Assembly: GCA_030824095.1 (NCBI GenBank)
Contig: JAVBYK010000189.1
Location: 1-8,683 of the forward strand
Length of the DNA: 8,683 nt
From: a bacterium
GTDB lineage: Bacteria > Pseudomonadota > Gammaproteobacteria > Burkholderiales > Burkholderiaceae_C
Direction of reading: 5' to 3'
Positions 1-5,515 of the stretch are shown here, piece by piece. Within the stretch, counting starts at the first letter, position 1; every line of letters begins with the position of its first letter. A program made the position numbers and the translations under genes. The notes below the pieces were generated by a model. The model searched no databases and was not told where the DNA came from. It saw only the letters and a list, made by a program, of their open reading frames with translations.

Positions 1-767
1 TGGCGGGGGCCGATGTGCTCGGCACGGTGCCGGCCAATGTCTACGCCTGCCTGAATGTGGTGGCCAGCGGCACGGTGCGCACCAGTGGCGTGTGCGGCCA
101 GCCGTTTCCCGGCATCTTTTTGTGCGGGCCTATGACGGCTCCGCTGGCGACGCTGGCATCCGCGCCCCTGCGCTCCCTCAGCGTGGTGCTGCAGCCGTGG
201 CTGTTGTCCGACTGGTTTGGCGTGGCGGCGCGCACGCTGGTTGACGCCTGGATGGATGGACGCGCGCTGGCACCCCTGTGCGGTGCGGGCGTGGTGCAGG
301 CCTGGGTGGATGCGGTCCACAACCCGGATGGCCTGGGTGCCGCCCTGCAGACCCTTGCCCGTGGCGGCCACGACGCTACGCCGGATGGCCGCGAGGACCT
401 GTGCCGCGCCTTGCAGGATGCCGGCAGCGTGGCTGGCGCGGCTTCGCGCCTGGGCCTGGGTGCGCGCCAGTTTGAGCGGCGTTTCGGCCGGGCGTTTGGT
501 TTGAGTCCCAAGCGCTGGCTGACCACCAGGCGCTTCGAGGCGTCCCTGGTGCAACTGGCCCGGACCGGTGAGCCGCTGGCCGGCGTGGCTGCCGGTGCCG
601 GCTATGCCGACCAGGCCCACATGACCCGTGAATACCGCCAGGTGGCCGGGCACACGCCCGGGCAGACCCGCGGCGCGCTGGCATCGGCGCAAAGCGGCTA
701 CTGGGCGTTCCGGCCGGCCGCTGCCGATGTCGGGTTTGTTCAATCCCAAACGGAGGATGGCCGGTAG
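1..767 (+). CDS. AraC-family transcriptional regulator, 5' end cut by window edge
   Basis: The reading frame is open to the left edge, so the gene starts outside the window. The GTG at 15 is only an internal valine codon. About 255 codons are visible, ending in TAG at 765-767. Counting from the codon at 15, the C-terminal half holds a two-helix AraC/XylS DNA-binding domain. The first helix-turn-helix lies around residues 138-157 (SVAGAASRLGLGARQFERRF) and the second around 187-215 (PLAGVAAGAGYADQAHMTRE, then YRQVAGHTP). The N-terminal part carries a pattern (FPGIFLCGPMTAPLA, then LRSLSVVLQPWLL) resembling the sensor domain of a group of AraC regulators common in proteobacteria. The effector cannot be read from the sequence. 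It lies 12 bases upstream of a glycosyltransferase on the same strand, so it may be co-transcribed with it. Family assignment is firm; targets are unknown. Confidence 0.88.
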   Translation, partial: AGADVLGTVPANVYACLNVVASGTVRTSGVCGQPFPGIFLCGPMTAPLATLASAPLRSLSVVLQPWLLSDWFGVAARTLVDAWMDGRALAPLCGAGVVQAWVDAVHNPDGLGAALQTLARGGHDATPDGREDLCRALQDAGSVAGAASRLGLGARQFERRFGRAFGLSPKRWLTTRRFEASLVQLARTGEPLAGVAAGAGYADQAHMTREYRQVAGHTPGQTRGALASAQSGYWAFRPAAADVGFVQSQTEDGR

Positions 768-779
768 TCTTCGGGGTCT

Positions 780-2039
780 ATGAAAACCCCATTGCATTCC
801 TATCGCCGTGCCGCCGTGTTGGCGGTCGGATCCGGGGGCGACGTGGCACCCCTGGCTGCTGTGGCCGAGCGCCTGGCGGCGCGCGGCCTGCAGACAACCC
901 TGCTGGCGCCGCAGCGTTACGCCGGCCTGGTGCAGGCAACCGATGTCACCTTCGCCAGCATCGGCGCCGACGACACCTTTTCCCAGGTGTTTGACGCGGC
1001 AGACGTCTGGACCGCCCGCCATGGTCTGGCCGACTCTTGGCGCTACTACGGCGCTGCCATGCGCAGCGGCCTGGCGGCGCTGCGGCGCGGGTGGCAGCCA
1101 GCCGACACCGTCCTCGTCAGTTCTTCGTTTGCCGTGGCCGCGCGGCTGGCGCAGGAGTGCGACGGTTTTGCGAACACCACCGTGCACTTGTCGCCCTCGC
1201 TCATGCTTTCCCGGGTGCGGCCGCCGCGCTGGCCGGCCCACTCGATACCGCCCGGCTGGCCGCAATGGCTGCAGCAGGGGCTGGTCGCTGCAGCCGAGCG
1301 CTGGGGCATCGATCCGGTGATCGGCGCCCAGGTCAATCCGTTTCGCGCCGAACTCGGTCTGCCACCCCAGCGGCGGCTGTTTTCGCAGTGGATCCACTCA
1401 CCACAGCGGGTGGCGTATGCGTTCCCCGAATGGCTGGCCCCGGCGGCGTCCGATTGGCCGCTTGCGGGCGTGTTTGCCGGATTCCCCCAGCCCAGTGGAG
1501 TGCCGCGTCCGCTGTCGGGTGAGGTCGAAGCTTTTTTGCGTGGCGGAGATGGCCCTGTCGTGGTCGTGACTGCTGGCACTGCAGTGGCGGTCCGGCCGGC
1601 CTGGGTAGCGCGGGTGACGGCGTTTGCGCTGGCCCAGGGCGCACGGGTCATCGTGGTGGAGGCGGATACCGGGTCAATTCCCACCTCTGGCTCGGTGCTG
1701 CGGGTCCGCTTTGCGCCGTTTGAGAGCCTGTTGCCGCGCGTGCAACTGGTGGTCCACCACGGCGGCATCGGTACCGCGGCCGAGGCCCTGCGGACCGGCA
1801 TCGCGCAGTGGCTGGTGCCCACCTGCCATGACCAGCCAGACAATGCCGACCGGTTGCAGCGGATGGGTCTGGCACGCACGCTGGCCCCGGAAGCCGGGCC
1901 GCAGGCTCTGGCACAGGCGTGGCAGTGGGCTTTGGGGGATACCACTCTGGCGTCCAGATTGAACGCGGTGCAGTCCCGCATGCTGGCGGATGGTGACGGT
2001 GCGGATCGTATTGCCGAGCTGGCGCTGGCGGTAAGTTAG
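780..2039 (+). CDS. GT1-family glycosyltransferase (UGT/MGT/RhlB-like)
   Basis: A 419-residue protein with the two-Rossmann-fold (GT-B) layout of family 1 glycosyltransferases, which move a sugar from a nucleotide donor to a small or lipid acceptor. The N-terminal glycine loop GSGGDVAPL is at residues 17-25. The donor-binding region has FAPFESLLPRVQLVVHHGG at 311-329, with HHGGIGT at 326-332, and ends with DQPDNADRLQRMG at 351-363, which is the family signature. The length is normal and no signal peptide or membrane segment is visible, so it is probably cytoplasmic. The ATG at 780 is the first start in frame after the upstream gene's stop at 765-767, because both genes share a reading frame. 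The Shine-Dalgarno is poor: GGGG at 773-776 is very close, and GGAGG at 752-756 is too far. Closest familiar types are RhlB rhamnosyltransferase and sterol or macrolide glucosyltransferases. No rhlA or acceptor pathway gene is visible, so the substrate is unknown. Confidence 0.87.
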   Translation: MKTPLHSYRRAAVLAVGSGGDVAPLAAVAERLAARGLQTTLLAPQRYAGLVQATDVTFASIGADDTFSQVFDAADVWTARHGLADSWRYYGAAMRSGLAALRRGWQPADTVLVSSSFAVAARLAQECDGFANTTVHLSPSLMLSRVRPPRWPAHSIPPGWPQWLQQGLVAAAERWGIDPVIGAQVNPFRAELGLPPQRRLFSQWIHSPQRVAYAFPEWLAPAASDWPLAGVFAGFPQPSGVPRPLSGEVEAFLRGGDGPVVVVTAGTAVAVRPAWVARVTAFALAQGARVIVVEADTGSIPTSGSVLRVRFAPFESLLPRVQLVVHHGGIGTAAEALRTGIAQWLVPTCHDQPDNADRLQRMGLARTLAPEAGPQALAQAWQWALGDTTLASRLNAVQSRMLADGDGADRIAELALAVS

Positions 2040-2938
2040 CGGCGTGACGACAGCACGATGCCCGACACGATCAGCACAAAGGCCAGGGCATGGAACAGCC
2101 GTGGCGGCTCGCCCAGGAAAGCCGATGACAGCAGCGCCGTGAACAGCGGTGTCAGGTTGATGAAGAAGCCAGCTACCGCCGCACCGGCGCGTGTCACGCC
2201 GGCGCCCCAGGCGCGGTAGGCGATCACGGCCGGGCCCACGGCAATGAAGGCCAGCGCCGCCGCCAGCGGCCAGCTCCATTGCAGACGCACATCGGTCACC
2301 GCCCACTCCACGCCCGCAAACAGCAGGGACCAGGCCAGGCCAAACACGACTTGCCCCAACAAAAAAGCCGCCCAGTCGGCGCGCAGCGGTGCCGACTCGG
2401 GCGTGGGGTGGGCCAGCATCCAGCTGTAATAGGCCCAGCCCATGCTCGCCGCCAGCACATACAGGTCGCCGGCCACCAGGTGCAGGCCCAGCAGCAGCTC
2501 CCACTGACCGCGGCACAGCACCAGCACCACGCCGGCAATCGACAGTGCGGCACCCACCACTTGCCGGCCCGTGATGGCCTGGCGGAAGAAGAAGCGCCCG
2601 ATCAGCAGCATCCACACCGGCGTGCTGGCCCCTACCAGCGTGACGTTGATCGGGGTGGAGGTATTGAGTGCCAGGTAGAGCAGGGCGTTGTAGCCGCTGG
2701 TGCTCAGGAGCGCCATGAACAGAAAGCGGCGCCACTGCTGCCACAGCGGGCTGTCCCGGCGCAGCACGCTGCCGGCCAGCGGCAGCAGCACCACAAAGGC
2801 CAGGGCCCAGCGCAGCAGGTTCAGCAGCATCGGCGAGATCATTGGGCTGACCACGCGCCCCACCACGGCGTTGCCGGCCCACAGCATGGGCGGAATGATC
2901 AGCAGTGCGGCAGCGGTGGGGGTCAATTTCTGGGTCAT
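2036..2938 (-). CDS. EamA/DMT-superfamily membrane transporter
   Basis: A 300-residue hydrophobic protein with two repeated EamA units, roughly residues 8-140 and 155-298, giving about ten membrane helices. Typical family sequence is present: PPMLWAGNAVVGR at 16-28, TLVGASTPVWMLLIG at 100-114, and YRAWGAGVTRAGAAVAG then LTPLFTALLSSAFLGE in the second repeat. Such proteins export or exchange small metabolites in the inner membrane, but the substrate cannot be predicted. The frame is open upstream to an ATG at 3040. I chose the ATG at 2938 because the extra 34 residues are polar, Cys/His-rich and unlike the family, and 300 residues starting just before helix 1 is the usual length. No clear Shine-Dalgarno precedes it. 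Its TAA (2036-2038) overlaps the TAG of the convergent glycosyltransferase. Confidence 0.9.
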   Translation of the reverse strand: MTQKLTPTAAALLIIPPMLWAGNAVVGRVVSPMISPMLLNLLRWALAFVVLLPLAGSVLRRDSPLWQQWRRFLFMALLSTSGYNALLYLALNTSTPINVTLVGASTPVWMLLIGRFFFRQAITGRQVVGAALSIAGVVLVLCRGQWELLLGLHLVAGDLYVLAASMGWAYYSWMLAHPTPESAPLRADWAAFLLGQVVFGLAWSLLFAGVEWAVTDVRLQWSWPLAAALAFIAVGPAVIAYRAWGAGVTRAGAAVAGFFINLTPLFTALLSSAFLGEPPRLFHALAFVLIVSGIVLSSRR

Positions 2939-3051
2939 GGCTGGACTGTACAAGGCCAATGGCCGGCGGTGGGCACACGGGGGCATTTCGTGGCACCATT
3001 GCCGCGCACAGACCGCATCGTTTGCAACCCCTTTGAACACCGGAGAACACC
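2939..3051. other. Divergent intergenic gap between transporter and qor
   Basis: This 113-base gap must hold the start signals for both divergent genes, the transporter to the left and qor to the right. I see no convincing -35/-10 pair on either strand. On the minus strand TACAGT at 2950-2945 lies 6 bases before the transporter ATG and is at best a weak -10. A short inverted repeat, GGCC-AAT-GGCC at 2954-2964, is too short and too common in GC-rich DNA to call an operator. Confidence 0.4.
3042..3046 (+). promoter_or_regulatory. Ribosome binding site of qor
   Basis: GGAGA ends 5 bases before the GTG at 3052, a good Shine-Dalgarno spacing. It supports GTG rather than ATG as the start of the quinone oxidoreductase. 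Confidence 0.7.
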
Positions 3052-4047
3052 GTGAGTACCATCCAGTCCCGCGCCATCCAGATCGACCAACACGGAGGCC
3101 CCGAGCAGCTCAAGCTGGTGCAGGTCAGCGTGGGTGAGCCCGGCCCCAGCGAAATTCGCATCCGCCACAAGGCCGTGGGCCTGAACTTCATCGATGTCTA
3201 CCAGCGCAGCGGCCTGTACCCCGCTGCGATGCCGCTGCAACTGGGCATGGAAGCCTCCGGCATCGTCGAGGCGGTGGGCGCGGGCGTCACCCACCTGCAG
3301 GTCGGCGACCGTGCCGCCTACGCCAGCCAGCCCCCGGGAAGTTATTGCGATGTGCGGGTCATGCCAGCCAAGTGCGTGTGCAAGCTGCCAAATGCCATTG
3401 ATTTCGACACCGGCGCTGCCATGATGCTCAAGGGCCTGACGGCGCAGTACCTGCTCAAGAAGACGCTGCCCCAGGGCGGCCTGAATCCGGGTGACTTTGT
3501 GCTGTTCCACGCCGCAGCCGGTGGCGTGGGCCTGATCGCCTGCCAGTGGGCCAAGGCCCTGGGCCTGCGCCTCATCGGGACTGCCGGTTCTCAACAGAAA
3601 TGTGCCCTGGCCCTCGCCAATGGTGCAGAGTTTGCTATCAATTACGCAGCGGAAGACTTCGCGACCCGGGTCAAGGAGATCACCGGCGGCAAAGGCGTGA
3701 AGGTGGTGTACGACTCGGTGGGCAAAGACACCTGGGACAAGTCGCTGGACTGCCTGGCGCCGTTTGGCCTGATGGCCAGCTTTGGCAATGCCTCGGGTCC
3801 TGTGGCGCCGTTTGCGCCCGGCATCCTGGGGCCCAAAGGCTCCATCTATGTGACCCGCCAGACGCTGTTCACCCACATTGCCACGCGTGAGAGCACCCAG
3901 GCCATGGCCGATGACCTGTTTGACGTGGTGGGCAGCGGCCGGGTGAAGATCCACATTGCACAGCGCTATGCCCTGGAAGACGTGCAGCAGGCGCACCGCG
4001 ACCTGGAAGCGCGCAAGACCACGGGCTGCACCATCCTCACGCTCTGA
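3052..4047 (+). CDS. qor: NADPH:quinone oxidoreductase (zinc-free MDR family)
   Basis: A 331-residue member of the medium-chain dehydrogenase/reductase superfamily, close in length and motifs to E. coli Qor (327 residues). The family reduces quinones or other conjugated carbonyls with NADPH in the cytoplasm. The N-terminal catalytic domain carries GLNFIDVYQRSGLYP (residues 43-57), a Qor hallmark, and LGMEASGIVEAVGAGV at 64-79. The Rossmann domain has the nucleotide-binding loop AAAGGVG at 154-160, then GAEFAINYAAEDF at 191-203 and VVYDSVGKDTW at 218-228. The structural-zinc cysteine cluster of alcohol dehydrogenases is not seen, as expected for this branch. The start is a GTG with a good ribosome binding site. 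It stands apart from the barrel protein 36 bases downstream, which seems to have its own promoter. The true electron acceptor is not known from sequence. Confidence 0.92.
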   Translation: MSTIQSRAIQIDQHGGPEQLKLVQVSVGEPGPSEIRIRHKAVGLNFIDVYQRSGLYPAAMPLQLGMEASGIVEAVGAGVTHLQVGDRAAYASQPPGSYCDVRVMPAKCVCKLPNAIDFDTGAAMMLKGLTAQYLLKKTLPQGGLNPGDFVLFHAAAGGVGLIACQWAKALGLRLIGTAGSQQKCALALANGAEFAINYAAEDFATRVKEITGGKGVKVVYDSVGKDTWDKSLDCLAPFGLMASFGNASGPVAPFAPGILGPKGSIYVTRQTLFTHIATRESTQAMADDLFDVVGSGRVKIHIAQRYALEDVQQAHRDLEARKTTGCTILTL

Positions 4048-4068
4048 GGCCAGAACAGGCGGGGCAGC

Positions 4069-4074
4069 TAAAAT
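4069..4074 (+). promoter_or_regulatory. Candidate -10 box (TAAAAT) of the barrel protein gene
   Basis: TAAAAT matches the sigma-70 -10 consensus in five of six positions and lies 9 bases before the ATG at 4084. Transcription would then begin at about 4081-4084, at or next to the start codon. There is no Shine-Dalgarno in those bases. The -35 region (about 4045-4051) overlaps the qor stop and is poor. From general knowledge, near-leaderless starts of this form occur often in Comamonadaceae; the assignment here is inference. Confidence 0.5.
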
Positions 4075-4083
4075 TGCCCTCCT

Positions 4084-4989
4084 ATGACCCTTTCTATTGC
4101 ATCCCCCCTGCGCGCTGTCGCCCTGTGCGCAGCCAGCCTCTTCCTGTTGCCTGCCAGCTTCGCACAGACCAGCGCCACGGCGCCGGCGGCATCCACCGCC
4201 ACCGAGAAGAAGGTGGACCGTGCTCCACGCGAAGAAGGCAACTGGTACGCATCCTGGGGGTACAGCCGCCAGCATTACGCACCGTCCGACATCCATGTAT
4301 CCCAGCCTGGCCTTGGCAATGATTTCACCGTGCGCCAGGTGGCGGCCAGTGACTTTCCAGCATCCGTTGAGCATTCACTGCGTTCGCTGACCCAGCTGAA
4401 CTGGACGGACCCGCAGGAAAACGTGCGTGTGGGCAAGTTCATGAACCCCGAGAAGACCTTTGCCATTGAAGTGTCGCTGGACCACAGCAAATACAACACC
4501 AATGGCAACCAGGTGGCCCAGGTGACCGGCGTCATCAACGGCCAACCGGTCAATACTCCGATGGTGCTGGACGCGCAGACTTTTGACTACGCCCTGCACA
4601 ACGGCCTGAACCACATCATGGTCAATGCCGTGTGGCTGCACCATCTTGCTGGCCCTGAACAGAAAACGGGCCATCTGCAGGCCATCAGCCGCGTGGGCGC
4701 AGGTATTTTGTTGCCCCATGCCGAAAACACGATCCTGGGGCGCACTAACCAGGTCGGCCCCAAGAGCGAGAAGATCTGCTGCACCGGGCGTGACGATTGG
4801 TGGCAAATCAACGGCTGGACCGCCGGGGTGGAGGTGGGGCTTCGCTACCGTGTCTACAACTCCCTGTACATGGAACTCACGCAGAAGTTTGCGTATGGGG
4901 TGCTCAACCGCGTGCCGGTGTACCAGGGCTCCGCGGACCAGTCGATCTGGATGAGCGAACAGGTCCTGTCCGTCGGCTACCTGTTCTGA
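4084..4989 (+). CDS. Predicted outer-membrane beta-barrel protein, function unknown
   Basis: A 301-residue exported protein. Residues 1-27 form a clear Sec signal peptide (hydrophobic core about 11-23, probable cleavage after SFA at 25-27). Residues 28-52 are a low-complexity Ala/Thr/charged linker. The mature part has alternating polar and aromatic stretches typical of amphipathic strands: NWYASWGY at 53-60, VRVGKFM at 114-120, TFAIEVSLDHSKY at 125-137, AGVEVGLRYRVYNSLYMEL at 247-265. It ends in VGYLF with a C-terminal Phe, the usual signal for barrel insertion. The central region (residues 113-156), with the DHSKY...VTGVINGQPV pattern, reminds me of uncharacterised proteins in other Gram-negative bacteria. 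I do not recognise an enzyme motif such as that of PagL. Two adjacent cysteines lie at 232-233. The gene ends one base from the convergent lspA stop. It could be a porin-like, adhesive or lipid-modifying barrel; no function is claimed. Confidence 0.72.
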   Translation: MTLSIASPLRAVALCAASLFLLPASFAQTSATAPAASTATEKKVDRAPREEGNWYASWGYSRQHYAPSDIHVSQPGLGNDFTVRQVAASDFPASVEHSLRSLTQLNWTDPQENVRVGKFMNPEKTFAIEVSLDHSKYNTNGNQVAQVTGVINGQPVNTPMVLDAQTFDYALHNGLNHIMVNAVWLHHLAGPEQKTGHLQAISRVGAGILLPHAENTILGRTNQVGPKSEKICCTGRDDWWQINGWTAGVEVGLRYRVYNSLYMELTQKFAYGVLNRVPVYQGSADQSIWMSEQVLSVGYLF

Positions 4990-4990
4990 C

Positions 4991-5515
4991 TTAGCTCTTC
5001 CTCACCCGCAACAGCTCATCGAGGATCAGGCAGACCGCGCCGATGGTGATGGCGCTGTCGGCGACATTGAAGGCGGGGAAATGTCCGCCGGCAAACACCG
5101 GAGCCAACCAGTTCCAGTGGAAATCCAGAAAGTCGATCACGTAGCCGTGCGCAATGCGGTCGATCACATTGCCCACCGCGCCGCCCAGAATGCAGGCCAT
5201 GGAGAAGCTGAACAGCTTCTGGCCCGGGTGCGAGCGCAGCATCCAGACGATGACCCCCACGGCGATGACGCCGATGGCAGTGAAGAACCAGCGCTGCCAG
5301 CCCGAGGCATCGGCCAGGAACGAGAAGGCAGCACCCGTGTTGTGGGCCCGCACCACGTTGAAGAAGCTGGTCACATAGGTGCTGTCGTGCAGGTGGTAGT
5401 AGCCCAGGATCAGCACCTTGGTGAACTGGTCCACCAGCACGATGATGAAGGCCAGGCCCAACCATTGCAGCAGGCCAGTGCCCCCGCCGCTACCGCGGTA
5501 GATGCGGGTGGCCAT
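4991..5515 (-). CDS. lspA: Lipoprotein signal peptidase (signal peptidase II)
   Basis: A 174-residue inner-membrane aspartyl protease that cuts the signal peptide from prolipoproteins after diacylglyceryl is attached to the lipobox cysteine. Four hydrophobic segments are visible (about residues 14-37, 76-93, 103-120, 147-167). The catalytic pair fits D119 in GNVIDRI and D153 in FNVADSAITIG; D29 in LVDQFTK and the VRAHNTGAAFSFL motif (55-67) are also conserved. E. coli LspA has 164 residues. The frame stays open upstream to 5632, but that part is the shadow of ileS. The ATG at 5515 shares its A with the ileS stop (TGATG). AAAGGG (5531-5526), inside ileS, may serve as its ribosome site. Expression therefore probably depends on ribosomes finishing ileS. 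The gene is intact, and no further cluster gene follows before the convergent barrel gene. Confidence 0.97.
   Translation of the reverse strand: MATRIYRGSGGGTGLLQWLGLAFIIVLVDQFTKVLILGYYHLHDSTYVTSFFNVVRAHNTGAAFSFLADASGWQRWFFTAIGVIAVGVIVWMLRSHPGQKLFSFSMACILGGAVGNVIDRIAHGYVIDFLDFHWNWLAPVFAGGHFPAFNVADSAITIGAVCLILDELLRVRKS

Noticed and set aside
1046..1981. A 311-codon antisense frame inside the glycosyltransferase
   Set aside because: Its composition is that of a GC-rich shadow frame, without domains or a start signal.
2954..2964. GGCC-AAT-GGCC as an operator in the divergent gap
   Set aside because: Four-base arms of GGCC are expected often by chance at this GC content, and no promoter can be placed beside it.
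2939..3040. An N-terminal extension of the transporter to an ATG at 3040
   Set aside because: The added residues are Cys/His-rich and not part of EamA proteins, and would consume nearly all of the divergent gap.
1674..3191. A 505-codon minus-strand open frame across the glycosyltransferase and transporter
   Set aside because: It overlaps three well-supported genes and has the Arg/Gly/Pro/Ala-rich composition of an out-of-frame reading.
4114..4131. A lipobox in the barrel protein (cysteine at residue 15)
   Set aside because: The residues before the Cys (V-A-L) do not fit the lipobox, and the Cys lies inside the hydrophobic core; ordinary signal peptidase I cleavage after residue 27 fits better.
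2935..4374. A 479-codon minus-strand open frame opposite qor
   Set aside because: Its translation is low-complexity and matches no family; it is the shadow of qor, whose motifs are unmistakable, in GC-rich DNA.
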